From Salinarimonas chemoclinalis (lineage in GTDB: Bacteria; Pseudomonadota; Alphaproteobacteria; Rhizobiales; Beijerinckiaceae), in assembly GCF_041514305.1 (NCBI RefSeq), contig NZ_JBGMWH010000007.1, positions 1-64,000 of the forward strand: a DNA stretch of 64,000 bases, given 5' to 3'. The first letter of the stretch is position 1. Every line of letters starts with the position of its first letter. Shown here in pieces: positions 24,129 through 32,897 of the stretch. The notes under the pieces were generated by a model, which was given only the letters and a program-made list of their open reading frames with translations, was not told where the DNA came from and made no database searches. The translations under genes and the position numbers were made by a program.

Positions 24129-26108
24129 TCAGGACGCGAGCGCCACCGCCGCGCCCGCGGCCGGCGCGCCCGTACGGGCCGCGCGGGCTCGCTGCGCGAA
24201 GTCGCGGCAGAAGCCGGGGATCGCCTCTGCGGCCATCGGGCGGGCGAAGTGGAAGCCCTGCACGAGGCTGCACCCGGCGCCGGTGGCGAAGCGCAGCTGC
24301 TCGGGCGTCTCGATGCCTTCGACGAGCGTCTCCGCGCCGAGCGCCTCGGCGAGGCGCAGCACGCCCTGGAGGACGCTCGCGCGGGTGTCCGGGTCGCCCT
24401 CGACGAGGAAGGACCGGTCGATCTTGAGGAGGTCGGGCTCGAGCCGCACCAGGTAGGCGATGTTGGAGTAGCCGGTGCCGAAATCGTCGAGCGCGAGGCG
24501 CACGCCCATCGCCGAGAGCGCGGCGAGGCTCGCGCCGACCTGCTCGCATTCGGCCAGCAGCACGCCTTCGGTGATCTCGATCTCGAGGTCCTCCGGCGCG
24601 AGGCCCCAGCGCGCCAGCGTCTCGGCCACCTCGCGGGCGAGCACCGCCGAGCGGAAGCCGTGGGGCGAGAAATTGACGGCGACGCGCAGCGCGAGGCCGG
24701 CCTCGCGCCAGCGCGCGGCGGCGCGGCAGGCCTCCTCCAGCACGAACCGGTCGAGGGTCGCGATCTGGCCGCTCTGCTCGGCGATGGCGATGAACTCGCC
24801 GGGGGGCACGATCCGGCCCGTGCGCCCGCAGCGCCAGCGCACCAGCGCCTCGGCGGCGACCACCGTGCCGCGCAGGACGTCGACCTGCGGCTGGAACTCG
24901 AGGAAGAGCTCGTGCTCGGCGAGCGCCCGCGCGAGCCCGTCGCGCAGCGCCTCGACGCGCCGCCGCTTGGTCATCAGGCCGGGGGCGAACGGCATCGTCG
25001 CGCCACGACCGGACTCCTTGACCGCGTAGAGCGCGGCGTCGGCGCAGGTGATGGCCTCCTCGATCGTGGGCGCGTCGGCGGGCCAGACGGCGATGCCGCA
25101 GCTGAAGGCGATCGGCACGATCTCGCCGCCGACGTCGACCGTGACCGGGCGTGCCCGTCGCGCGTCCAGGCGTGCGCGCAGGTCGGCGACGCCGCCGCGC
25201 CCGAGGGGCACGGCGACCACGAACTCGTCGCCACCCCAGCGCGCCACGATGCCGTCCTCGCCGAACTCGCGGCGCAGCCAGGACGAGGCGGCCTCCAGCA
25301 TGGCGTCGCCGGCGGGATGACCGAGCCGATCGTTGACGGCCTTGAAGCGATCGAGGTCCAGGATCAGCACGGCGTGCGGCGACGCGTCCTGCGCCTCCAT
25401 GCGCCGCGCCCATTCCGTGAAGCCGCGCCGGTTGGCGGTGCCGGTGAGGCTGTCGCGCCCGCTCGCCGTGCGCAGCTGCGAGACGATGCTGCGGTTGCGG
25501 CTGAACAGTCCCACCGAGAGGATCGACAGCACGAGGAGCATGAGGACGCTGCCGACGACGCCGACCCAGGCGCGGTTCGTCTCCGAGATCTGCCGGCGCA
25601 GGGCCTCGTCGATGCGGGTCTCGATTCCGCGCGTGTAGTCGTTCGTCTCTCGGACCAGCGCGGAGGCGAGGTCGCGCGTCGCGGCGACGCGCCCCGCGTC
25701 CAGCGGCGCGCCCGCAGCGACGAGGGCGTCGAGCCCGGCCATCAGATCCCGCGCGAGCGGCGCGAAGACGGTGCCCGGGTCCGTCATCGGGCCGCGGCTC
25801 AGTGAATCCAGCATGTCGAGACGCACGTAGAACCGGTCCGCCGCGTCCGCGACCACCGCGTGCGCGCGGGGATCGCCCGGCGTCGTCGCCGCCGTGGCGA
25901 GGAGGCCCTCGAGCGCGACGATCTCGGCATAGGTGTAGCGCAGGTGCCGGACCATGTACTGGCCGAGGTCGATCTCGCCACGCTTGATGCTGCCCGCGCC
26001 CCAGATCGCGACGAGGGTCGCGATCACGCCCGCGAACAGGATCAGCGTGCCGACCAGCGGACCGCCCCGGTCCCCCAGCACGAAGCGCAGGCGGCGAAGG
26101 ACCCGCAT
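24129..26108 (-). CDS. Membrane GGDEF-EAL cyclic-di-GMP enzyme
   Basis: The 659-residue protein has a membrane segment near residues 17-38, a periplasmic helical domain to about 180, a second membrane segment (181-202), a GGDEF domain (about 218-375) and an EAL domain (about 385-640). GGDEF is intact as WGGDEF (291-296); no RxxD inhibitory site is visible before it. The EAL domain has AEALVRW (EAL at 420-422), NFSPHGF, EITEGVLL, DDFGTGYSN and VEGIET, so phosphodiesterase activity is likely. It could be bifunctional, or use GGDEF as a GTP sensor. It starts four bases after a periplasmic molybdopterin-fold protein gene, probably its sensory partner. Confidence 0.93.
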   Translation of the reverse strand: MRVLRRLRFVLGDRGGPLVGTLILFAGVIATLVAIWGAGSIKRGEIDLGQYMVRHLRYTYAEIVALEGLLATAATTPGDPRAHAVVADAADRFYVRLDMLDSLSRGPMTDPGTVFAPLARDLMAGLDALVAAGAPLDAGRVAATRDLASALVRETNDYTRGIETRIDEALRRQISETNRAWVGVVGSVLMLLVLSILSVGLFSRNRSIVSQLRTASGRDSLTGTANRRGFTEWARRMEAQDASPHAVLILDLDRFKAVNDRLGHPAGDAMLEAASSWLRREFGEDGIVARWGGDEFVVAVPLGRGGVADLRARLDARRARPVTVDVGGEIVPIAFSCGIAVWPADAPTIEEAITCADAALYAVKESGRGATMPFAPGLMTKRRRVEALRDGLARALAEHELFLEFQPQVDVLRGTVVAAEALVRWRCGRTGRIVPPGEFIAIAEQSGQIATLDRFVLEEACRAAARWREAGLALRVAVNFSPHGFRSAVLAREVAETLARWGLAPEDLEIEITEGVLLAECEQVGASLAALSAMGVRLALDDFGTGYSNIAYLVRLEPDLLKIDRSFLVEGDPDTRASVLQGVLRLAEALGAETLVEGIETPEQLRFATGAGCSLVQGFHFARPMAAEAIPGFCRDFAQRARAARTGAPAAGAAVALAS

Positions 26109-26112
26109 GCCC

Positions 26113-26640
26113 TCACCACTCGATCTCGGCGATGAGCCAGACGCTCCTGTCGATGTAGATCCGGTCGTCGAGCTCGGGGTGGAGGTGCACGGGATAGAGC
26201 AGGCGGGCCGGCCCGCGTGCGCGGACACCGAGCGGCGCGCCGTCGACGCGCGTCGCCAGGACGAGCGGCCAGCGCTCCCAGTCCTCCCGTGGGATGCGCG
26301 CGCCGTAACCGTCGGCGCCGCGGAGCGTGACCGCGTCTTCGCCGTCGGCCCCGATCAGCGCGAGGACGTCGGCGAGGAGAGGCCCCCGGAAGTGCGTGCC
26401 CTCGCGGTCCATCGACAGCCCGCCCGGCACCTCGTGCATCGGCAGACGCTCGATGTCGGCGATCGACACCGTGCGGCCGGAGGCGGGAGGGCCGATGCGG
26501 ATCTCGGGGGTCTCGGCGCGGGTCTCGGCACGCGCGCCGTCCGAGGCGGCGACACGCGACGCGCCGTCGGCGGCCGTGGCCGGGGCGAGCTGGAGGACCG
26601 CGGCGACGGTCGCTGCGACGAGAACGGGTATGCGCGGCAC
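26113..26640 (-). CDS. Periplasmic molybdopterin-oxidoreductase-fold protein without cofactor cysteine
   Basis: After a signal peptide (GTG start at 26640, PRIPVLVAATVAAVLQ, cleavage near ATAA), this 175-residue protein shows the core of the oxidoreductase molybdopterin-binding (SuoX/YedY-like) fold: VSIADIERLPMHEV, HFRGPLLADVLALIGA, VTLRGADGYGARIPREDW and a final DDRIYIDRSVWLIAEIEW. There is no cysteine anywhere in it, so the Mo-ligating Cys of true enzymes is absent and catalysis is unlikely. GGAGAAAG lies just upstream of the GTG. The GGDEF-EAL gene begins four bases after the stop. The likely role is a periplasmic ligand or redox-state sensor feeding the c-di-GMP enzyme; this is inferred from operon structure. 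Confidence 0.7.
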   Translation of the reverse strand: MPRIPVLVAATVAAVLQLAPATAADGASRVAASDGARAETRAETPEIRIGPPASGRTVSIADIERLPMHEVPGGLSMDREGTHFRGPLLADVLALIGADGEDAVTLRGADGYGARIPREDWERWPLVLATRVDGAPLGVRARGPARLLYPVHLHPELDDRIYIDRSVWLIAEIEW

Positions 26641-26917
26641 GGCTTTCTCCTCGGGTCCGCCTGGGCGGCTCGGTGGATACGAGCCATACCGAAGGGGAAT
26701 GACGAAGAGCTTAAGCGGATCACGCAGCGGAAGCCGGGACGAGTCGCGCATCCCCGGGAAGCCGCGGCGGCTCAGGGTCGCCGGTGCGCGCACGCCGCAA
26801 CTCGACCGCGCCCGCCGCCGGCCGCGCACACGAGCCATGCGCCTCGAGCATACCACGTCCGGACGACGAAGAGGGCCGGCGCGATCGGCGCGCCGCACCG
26901 CCTCACCGCGCTTCGCC

Positions 26918-27901
26918 TCATCCGGCGATCCGCCCGCCGAGCTCGTCCTCGACGTGGACGCGGATGATCTCGTCGAAGCTGTCCTCCGCCCGGAAGCCCA
27001 GCGCGAGCGCGCGCGTCGGGGCGAAGGCGCGGGGCCAGCCGGCGATGATGCGGGCGATCGCCGGATCGGGCTCGCGGCGGATGCGGGCGACGGCGGCGTC
27101 GCCCGCGACGCGCCGCAGCGCCTCGATCTGCTCGCCGACCGTCACCGCGACGCCCGGCATGTCGAGCGTGCGGTGCGGGCCGATCGCCGCGCCGTCGAGG
27201 GCGGCCGCGTGCAGGAGGAAGCCCACCGCCGCGCGCGGCGAGGCGTGCCAATGGCGCACGTCGTCGGAGACGGGCAGCACCGCCTCCTCGCCCACGAGCG
27301 GCTCGCGGACGATGCTCGAGAAGAAGCCCGACGCCGCCTTGTTCGGCCGCCCCGGCCGCACGCAGATGGTCGGCAGGCGAATGCCGACGCCGTCGAGGAT
27401 GCCGCGGCGGGTGTAGTCGGCCAGCAGCAATTCGCAGATCGCCTTCTGGGTGCCGTAGCTCGTCAGCGGGGTGAGCGCGTGGTCCTCCGGCACCGGCTCC
27501 GGCAGCGGCGCGCCGAACACGGCGACGGAGGAGGCGAAGACCACGCGCGGCCGATAGCCCTCGCCGTGCGCCCGCACCGCCTCGAAGAGCGCGCGTCCGC
27601 CGTCGAGGTTGATGCGGTAGCCCTTCTCGAAATCGGCCTCCGCCTCCCCCGAGACGATCGCGGCGAGATGCACGATCACGTCCGGACGGTCCGCGACGAG
27701 CCGCGTCGCGGTCGCGGGATCGCCGATGTCGGCGGCGATCGTCTCGACGGGGAGGCCCGCGCCCGCGGGAACCGGCGGATCGACGACGTCGTGGAGCGTG
27801 AGGCGGGCGATCTCGCGCGCGCCGATGCGCCCGTCGGCGACGAGGTGGCGGGCGAGCTTGGCGCCGATCATGCCGGCGGCGCCGGTGACGAGGACGTGCA
27901 T
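26918..27901 (-). CDS. denD: D-erythronate dehydrogenase-like NAD-dependent epimerase/dehydratase
   Basis: The 327-residue protein is an extended SDR with VLVTGAAGMIGAKLARHL at the N-terminus, HLAAIVSGEAEADFEKGYRINLDG, FASSVAVFG and a catalytic YGTQK. The segments SYGTQKAICELLLADY, RLPTICVRPGRPNKAASGFFSSI and the SFDEIIRVHVEDELG end strongly resemble D-erythronate dehydrogenase, which oxidises D-erythronate at C2 in four-carbon sugar-acid catabolism. The usual partners otnK and otnC are not present in the window. It lies downstream of a DHRS6-like SDR on the same strand, near a divergent TAXI transporter. The start ATG at 27901 gives the expected N-terminus. Confidence 0.8.
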   Translation of the reverse strand: MHVLVTGAAGMIGAKLARHLVADGRIGAREIARLTLHDVVDPPVPAGAGLPVETIAADIGDPATATRLVADRPDVIVHLAAIVSGEAEADFEKGYRINLDGGRALFEAVRAHGEGYRPRVVFASSVAVFGAPLPEPVPEDHALTPLTSYGTQKAICELLLADYTRRGILDGVGIRLPTICVRPGRPNKAASGFFSSIVREPLVGEEAVLPVSDDVRHWHASPRAAVGFLLHAAALDGAAIGPHRTLDMPGVAVTVGEQIEALRRVAGDAAVARIRREPDPAIARIIAGWPRAFAPTRALALGFRAEDSFDEIIRVHVEDELGGRIAG

Positions 27902-27917
27902 GGGGGTCGCGTTTCCT

Positions 27918-27951
27918 GTGCGAGGGTCGATCACGTGCGAGGGTCGATCAC
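27918..27951. repeat. 17-bp tandem duplication at the 3' end of the SDR gene
   Basis: GTGCGAGGGTCGATCAC occurs twice without a gap (27918-27934 and 27935-27951). The second copy contains the stop codon of the minus-strand SDR gene. It is a simple recent duplication in the short spacer before denD. Confidence 0.85.
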
Positions 27952-28706
27952 AGCGTCCAGCCGCCGTCGACGACGAGGGTGGTGCCGGTGGTGAAGGCGC
28001 TCTCGTCGCCGGCGAGGTGGACGGCCGCGGCGGCGACCTCGTCCGCCGTGCCGATGCGGCCCATCGGCTGGCGCGCGACGAAGCTCGCCCGCACGGCCTC
28101 CTCGTCCTGCCCGGTGCGGGCGGCGAGCGCCGCGATGCGCCCGTCGAGGGAGGGCGACTGGACCGTGCCGGGGCAGATGGCGTTGCAGCGCACGCCCTCT
28201 CGAATGAAGTCGATCGCCACCGCCTTGGTGAGCCCGATCACCGCCGCCTTGGTGGCGCCGTAGGCGTAGCGCGCCGGCGCGCCCTTCAGCGAGGAGGCAC
28301 CCGAGGAGATGTTGACGATCGAGCCGCCGCCGCGCGCCAGCATGCCCGGCAGGAAGGCCTTGATCGTGCGGTGCATGGACTTGACGTTGAGGTCGAAGGA
28401 GAGGTCCCACGCCTCCTCATCGCAGTCGAGGACGGAGCCGTGCGCCACGTAGCCGGCGCAGTTGACGAGCACGTCGATGCCGCCGAGATCGCGCGTCACC
28501 TGCGCGGCGAGCGCGTCGACCGCCGCGGTGGAGGTCACGTCGAGGCCGATCCGCCGCGCCGCGGGCAGGCCGTCGAGATCCTCCGGGTGCAGCGTCGTGG
28601 CGAGGAGGACTGCGCCCTCCGCCGCGAAGGCCGCCGCGATGGCGCGCCCGATCCCCTGCCCCGCCGCCGTCACCAGCGCGACCTTCCCCTCCAGCCGTCC
28701 CGCCAT
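27948..28706 (-). CDS. DHRS6-like short-chain dehydrogenase
   Basis: The 252-residue protein starts MAGRLEGKVALVTAAGQGIG and shows NCAGYVAHGSVLDCDEEAWD, SIVNISSGASSLKG, YAYGATKAAVIGLTK and CNAICPGTVQSPSLDGRI. This pattern is that of the DHRS6/BDH2 group, which also contains bacterial sugar-acid dehydrogenases such as 2-keto-3-deoxy-L-fuconate dehydrogenase. The cofactor strand has no acidic residue where NAD enzymes often do (LATTLHPED). It is upstream of denD with a 46-base spacer, so both may act in catabolism of one sugar acid. The divergent TAXI transporter starts 273 bases away. The substrate is not settled. Confidence 0.82.
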   Translation of the reverse strand: MAGRLEGKVALVTAAGQGIGRAIAAAFAAEGAVLLATTLHPEDLDGLPAARRIGLDVTSTAAVDALAAQVTRDLGGIDVLVNCAGYVAHGSVLDCDEEAWDLSFDLNVKSMHRTIKAFLPGMLARGGGSIVNISSGASSLKGAPARYAYGATKAAVIGLTKAVAIDFIREGVRCNAICPGTVQSPSLDGRIAALAARTGQDEEAVRASFVARQPMGRIGTADEVAAAAVHLAGDESAFTTGTTLVVDGGWTL

Positions 28707-28871
28707 CGCGCCCTCCCCGGTGCGTCCCGCCGCTCTCGCCCGCACTGTAGCGCGCCGGAGCGTGGGCGAAAGCCGGCAAGCCGCCCTCCCGCGTCTTCGC
28801 ACCCGCGCGGGCGGGAGCCCGGGCGGGTGCCGAGGGGCGAGGAGCAAGCGGAGCCTTGGAGAGCGTCCGCC

Positions 28872-28900
28872 TTGGCAAGCGACGGAGGTATGGGCTAAGA
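28872..28900 (+). promoter_or_regulatory. Candidate promoter for the TAXI transporter genes
   Basis: TTGGCA (28872-28877) and CTAAGA (28895-28900) are 17 bp apart, 79 bases before the TAXI binding-protein ATG. The rest of the divergent spacer 28707-28979 shows GC-rich inverted segments but no other signal I can name. Confidence 0.35.
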
Positions 28901-28979
28901 CTGCCGGGCGTGGACAAAACGACGAAAACGCCTACCACGCGGGCGTGTCGTTCCCTCGAACAGACGGAGACACGAGAAC

Positions 28980-29969
28980 ATGCACGCACAATTCGCCCTG
29001 AAGTCGACGCTGGCCGCCGCCACGATGGCGCTGGCGCTCGGCGGCGCCTCGACCGGCGCCATCGCCCAGCAGCAGCAATTCGTCTCGATCGGGACCGGCG
29101 GCGTCACCGGCGTCTACTACCCCGTCGGCGGCGCGATCTGTCGCCTGATGAACCAGACCCGCCGCGACCACGGCATCCGCTGCTCGGTCGAATCGACCGG
29201 CGGCTCGGTCTTCAACGTCAACGCCATCCGCGGGGGGGACCTGGACTTCGGCGTGGTCCAGTCCGACGTGCAGTACCAGGCCTTCAACGGGGAAGGCCGC
29301 TTCGCGGAGCAGGGCGCGCAGGAGAACCTGCGGGCGGTCTTCTCGCTGCACCCGGAGCCGTTCACCCTCGTCGCGCGGGCCGGTGCGGGCATCGCCGGCT
29401 TCGACGACCTCGAGGGCAAGCGCGTCAACATCGGCAACCCGGGCTCCGGCCAGCGCGCCCTCATGGACATCCTGATGGAGCGCAAGGGCTGGACGGCCGG
29501 CACCTTCGCGCTCGCATCCGAGCTCGCCCCGGCCGAGCAGGCCCAGGCGCTGTGCGACAACAACGTCGACGCCTTCGTCTACAGCGTCGGGCATCCGAAC
29601 GGCTCCATCCAGGAGGCGGCCTCGTCCTGCGACGCGGTCCTCGTGGACGTGACCGGGCCGGAGGTGGACGCCCTCGTCGAGGAATTCCCCTTCTACTTCA
29701 CGGCGGAGATCCCCGGCGGCATGTATCGCGGCACCGACGATACGACGACGACCTTCGGCGTCGGCGCGACGTTCGTGGCCTCCGCCGAGGTTCCGGAAGA
29801 GGCGGTGTACACGCTGGTGAAGTCCGTGTTCGACAATTTCGACAGCTTCATCGGCCTGCATCCGGCGCTGGCCAACCTCGAGCCCGAGACGATGATCGAG
29901 GCCGGCCTGTCGGCGCCGCTCCATCCGGGCGCCGAGCGCTACTACCGCGAGCGCGGCTGGATGCAGTGA
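28980..29969 (+). CDS. TAXI-family TRAP substrate-binding protein
   Basis: The 329-residue protein has a signal peptide (residues 1-29, ending GAIAQ) and the TAXI signature FVSIGTGGVTGVYYPVGGAICRLMN, followed by STGGSVFNVNAIRGGDLDFGVVQSD, LHPEPFTLVAR and NIGNPGSGQRALM. These are high-affinity periplasmic binding proteins for fused TRAP permeases; known ligands of the group include glutamate and other dicarboxylates, and many are unknown. Two disulphide-capable cysteine pairs may be present. Two strong stem-loops separate it from the permease gene, so it should be made in excess. Neighbouring sugar-acid dehydrogenases across the divergent spacer make a sugar acid one possible ligand, without direct evidence. 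Confidence 0.93.
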   Translation: MHAQFALKSTLAAATMALALGGASTGAIAQQQQFVSIGTGGVTGVYYPVGGAICRLMNQTRRDHGIRCSVESTGGSVFNVNAIRGGDLDFGVVQSDVQYQAFNGEGRFAEQGAQENLRAVFSLHPEPFTLVARAGAGIAGFDDLEGKRVNIGNPGSGQRALMDILMERKGWTAGTFALASELAPAEQAQALCDNNVDAFVYSVGHPNGSIQEAASSCDAVLVDVTGPEVDALVEEFPFYFTAEIPGGMYRGTDDTTTTFGVGATFVASAEVPEEAVYTLVKSVFDNFDSFIGLHPALANLEPETMIEAGLSAPLHPGAERYYRERGWMQ

Positions 29970-29974
29970 CACGC

Positions 29975-30035
29975 GGCCGGCGCGCCCCGAGCGGGCGCGC
30001 CGGCCCCGCGGTCTCCCGCCGCCCCGGCGGGAGAC
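29975..30035 (+). terminator. Two back-to-back strong hairpins after the TAXI gene
   Basis: First stem: 13 bp perfect, 29975-29987 with 29993-30005, loop CGAGC. Second: 11 bp perfect, 30011-30021 with 30025-30035, loop CCC. Neither has a U-run. They probably stabilise the binding-protein message and reduce read-through into the permease gene. Confidence 0.65.
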
Positions 30036-30096
30036 GCTTCCCGACGGCGCCCGCGACGGCTAGCCTCGCGGAGGAGCCGCGAGCGCGAGCGAAACG

Positions 30097-32862
30097 ATGA
30101 CCGACGAGACCCGGCCCGCGACGGAGAGCCCCGCGACAGCGAGCGGCGCGAGACAGGGCGGCGCGAGACAGGGCGGCGCGAGACAGGGCGGCCCGAGCAG
30201 GAGCGAGCTCGACGACCTCGTCGCGAAGACGGACACCGGCGCGCGAAACCCGCACGGCGTCGTCGGCATCGCCGTCACGGCCGTGGCGCTGGCCTGGGCG
30301 CTGTTCCAGCTCTACATCGCCTCCCCTCTCCCCTTCGTGCTCTCGCGGCTGACCGGGCTCCCGCTCGTCCTGAACGATGCGCAGATCCGCCCGATCCATC
30401 TCGGTTTCGCGCTGTTCCTGGCCTACTGCGCCTATCCCGCCCTCTCGCGCTCGCCGCGCGACCGGATCCCCGTCCTCGACCTGATCCTCGCCGCCGCGGC
30501 CGCGGCCTGCGCGCTCTACATCTTCGTCTTCTACCGCGAGCTCTCCAACCGTCCGGGTCTGTCGATCACGCAGGACCTCGTCGTCGCGGGCCTCGGTCTC
30601 GTGCTCCTGCTCGAAGCGACGCGCCGCGCGCTCGGCCCGCCGCTCGCCATCGTGGCGATCGTGTTCCTGCTCTACGTCTTCTTCGGCTCGTCGCCGTTCG
30701 TGCCGGACATCCTGCAATGGGGGGGTGCCTCGTTCTCGCGGGCGATGGACCAGATGTGGCTGACCTCCGGGGGCGTGTTCGGGGTGGCGCTCGGTGTCTC
30801 GGCGAGCTTCGTCTTCCTCTTCGTGCTGTTCGGCTCGCTGCTCGACAAGGCGGGCGCGGGGAACTTCTTCATCAAGCTGGCCTTCGCCCTGCTCGGGCAC
30901 TTGCGGGGCGGGCCGGCGAAGGCCGCCGTCCTGTCCTCGATGATGACCGGGGTGATCTCGGGCTCCTCCATCGCCAACGTCGTGACGACGGGCACCTTCA
31001 CCATCCCGCTGATGAAGCGCGTGGGGTTCTCCGCGGAGAAGGCGGGGTCGGTGGAGGTGGCGTCCTCGGTCAACGGGCAGATCATGCCCCCGGTCATGGG
31101 CGCCGCCGCCTTCCTGATGGTCGAGTACGTCGGCATCTCCTACACGGCGGTGATCACCCACGCCTTCCTGCCGGCGGTGATCTCCTACATCGCGCTGCTC
31201 TACCTCGTGCATCTCGAGGCGCTCAAGAACGCGATGCCGGCCCTGCCCAAGCGCGTGGTCCATCCGCTGCCGACGGCGCTCCTGCGGGCGGGCATCACCA
31301 TCGCCTCGATCCTGATCCTCGCCGGGCTCGTCTATTTCGGCATCCGCGGCGTGCAGGCCGTCCTGCCGGACGTCTCGACGCCGGTCCTGCTCGCGATCGT
31401 CGGCGCCGTCTACGTCGCGCTGATCTGGCTCGCCTCGAAGGGGCCGGACCTCGAGATCGACGATCCCGACGCCCCGGTGATCGAGCTGCCGATCGCCACC
31501 GAGGTGCTCAAGACCGGCCTGCACTACATCCTGCCGATCGTCGTGCTGGTCTGGTTCCTGATGGTCGAGAAGCGCTCGCCGGGCCTCTCGGCGTTCTACG
31601 CGGTCATGCTGCTCCTCGTCATCCTGGTCACCCAGAAGCCGCTCAAGGCGCTATTTCGCCGGATGCGGGGCGCGCAGGTGATCGCAGCCGCGCGGGAGGG
31701 CCTCGCCGACCTGACGCAGGGCCTCATCCTCGGCTCGCGCAACATGATCGGCATCGCCTGCGCCACGGCCACCGCCGGGATCATCGTCGGCACCGTGACG
31801 CTCACCGGCGTCGGGCAGGTGATGGCCGAGTTCGTGGAGTTCATCTCCGGCGGCAACATCCTCCTCATCCTCGTCTTCACGGCGCTGATCTCGCTCGTGC
31901 TCGGCATGGGCCTGCCGACGACGGCGAACTACATCGTCGTGGCGACGCTGATGGCCCCGGTCATCGTCGAGCTGGGCCAGGCGAACGGGATCATCATCCC
32001 GCTGATCGCCGCGCACCTGTTCGTGTTCTACTTCGGCATCATGGCGGACGTGACGCCACCCGTCGGGCTCGCGTCGTTCGCCGCGGCGGCGGTGTCGCGG
32101 GGCGATCCGCTGAAGACCGGCTTCACGGCGTTCTTCTACAGCTTCCGCACCGTGCTCCTGCCGTTCATCTTCGTGTTCAATACCGATCTGCTGCTGATCG
32201 ACGTCGGCTGGGCCCAGGGGATCTGGGTCTTCGTCAAGGCGACGGCGGCGATGCTCGTCTTCGCCGCGGCGACGCAGGCCTACTTCCTCGTCAAGAGCCG
32301 CGTCTGGGAGACGGTGGCGCTCCTCCTCGTCGCCTTCCTGCTGCTGCGCCCGGGCTTCCTGATCGACCAGATCGTGCCGCCCTACGAGCCGCTTCCGGCG
32401 ACGCAGATCGAGGACGCTATCGCGGCGACGCCCGAGGGCGGGATCGTCCGTCTCGGCGTCTCGGGCCCGCGCTTCTCCGACCTCCAGGTCGAGCAGCGCA
32501 CCCTCGCCTTCACGCTGCCGGGCGCCGACCTCGACCCGGCGACGCGGCTCGAGCAGGCGACGGGCCTCGTCTACCTGATCGAGGGCGAGCGCGTGCTCCT
32601 GGAGGAGCCGTTCGACCCCCGGAGCCCGGGCGGGCGCACGCTCGGCCACCTCGACTTCTACGATCCCGACAACGCGGTCGTGATCACCGCCGTCGAGGTG
32701 CCCGTGGAGCAGCCGGCGCGGGCCTGGTCCTACCTGCCGGCGGCGCTGCTGTTCGGGCTCGTCTGGCTCGCGCAGACGCGGCGCGCGAAGCGGCAGGACG
32801 ACGAGGCGAAGCACGGGCGCGGGACGACCTCCGCGGCCGGAGGCGAGGGGGTGCGCGCCTGA
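30097..32862 (+). CDS. Fused TRAP permease (4TM/12TM) with DUF3394 tail
   Basis: This 921-residue protein carries DctQ-like and DctM-like parts in one chain, the form used with TAXI binding proteins. After a hydrophilic 45-residue leader containing three GARQG repeats, about four helices form the small-subunit part. The large part has FLFVLFGSLLDKAGAGNFF, GVISGSSIANVVTTGTFTIP, MPPVMGAAAFLMVEYVG, LGMGLPTTANYIV and DVTPPVGLASFAAAAVSRGD. From about residue 760 a soluble DUF3394-type domain follows and a last helix anchors the C-terminus. It should import an organic acid with Na+ or H+. A UspA protein gene follows 35 bases downstream, as in the TeaABCD ectoine system. Confidence 0.93.
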   Translation: MTDETRPATESPATASGARQGGARQGGARQGGPSRSELDDLVAKTDTGARNPHGVVGIAVTAVALAWALFQLYIASPLPFVLSRLTGLPLVLNDAQIRPIHLGFALFLAYCAYPALSRSPRDRIPVLDLILAAAAAACALYIFVFYRELSNRPGLSITQDLVVAGLGLVLLLEATRRALGPPLAIVAIVFLLYVFFGSSPFVPDILQWGGASFSRAMDQMWLTSGGVFGVALGVSASFVFLFVLFGSLLDKAGAGNFFIKLAFALLGHLRGGPAKAAVLSSMMTGVISGSSIANVVTTGTFTIPLMKRVGFSAEKAGSVEVASSVNGQIMPPVMGAAAFLMVEYVGISYTAVITHAFLPAVISYIALLYLVHLEALKNAMPALPKRVVHPLPTALLRAGITIASILILAGLVYFGIRGVQAVLPDVSTPVLLAIVGAVYVALIWLASKGPDLEIDDPDAPVIELPIATEVLKTGLHYILPIVVLVWFLMVEKRSPGLSAFYAVMLLLVILVTQKPLKALFRRMRGAQVIAAAREGLADLTQGLILGSRNMIGIACATATAGIIVGTVTLTGVGQVMAEFVEFISGGNILLILVFTALISLVLGMGLPTTANYIVVATLMAPVIVELGQANGIIIPLIAAHLFVFYFGIMADVTPPVGLASFAAAAVSRGDPLKTGFTAFFYSFRTVLLPFIFVFNTDLLLIDVGWAQGIWVFVKATAAMLVFAAATQAYFLVKSRVWETVALLLVAFLLLRPGFLIDQIVPPYEPLPATQIEDAIAATPEGGIVRLGVSGPRFSDLQVEQRTLAFTLPGADLDPATRLEQATGLVYLIEGERVLLEEPFDPRSPGGRTLGHLDFYDPDNAVVITAVEVPVEQPARAWSYLPAALLFGLVWLAQTRRAKRQDDEAKHGRGTTSAAGGEGVRA
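30145..30189. repeat. 15-bp in-frame tandem repeat in the permease leader
   Basis: Three exact copies of GGCGCGAGACAGGGC (30145-30159, 30160-30174, 30175-30189) encode GARQG three times in the cytoplasmic leader. Because the unit is a multiple of three, copy number can change without a frameshift. Confidence 0.9.
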
Positions 32863-32897
32863 CGGCGCGGGAGCGACAGCTCGAAGGAGGTGCGACG

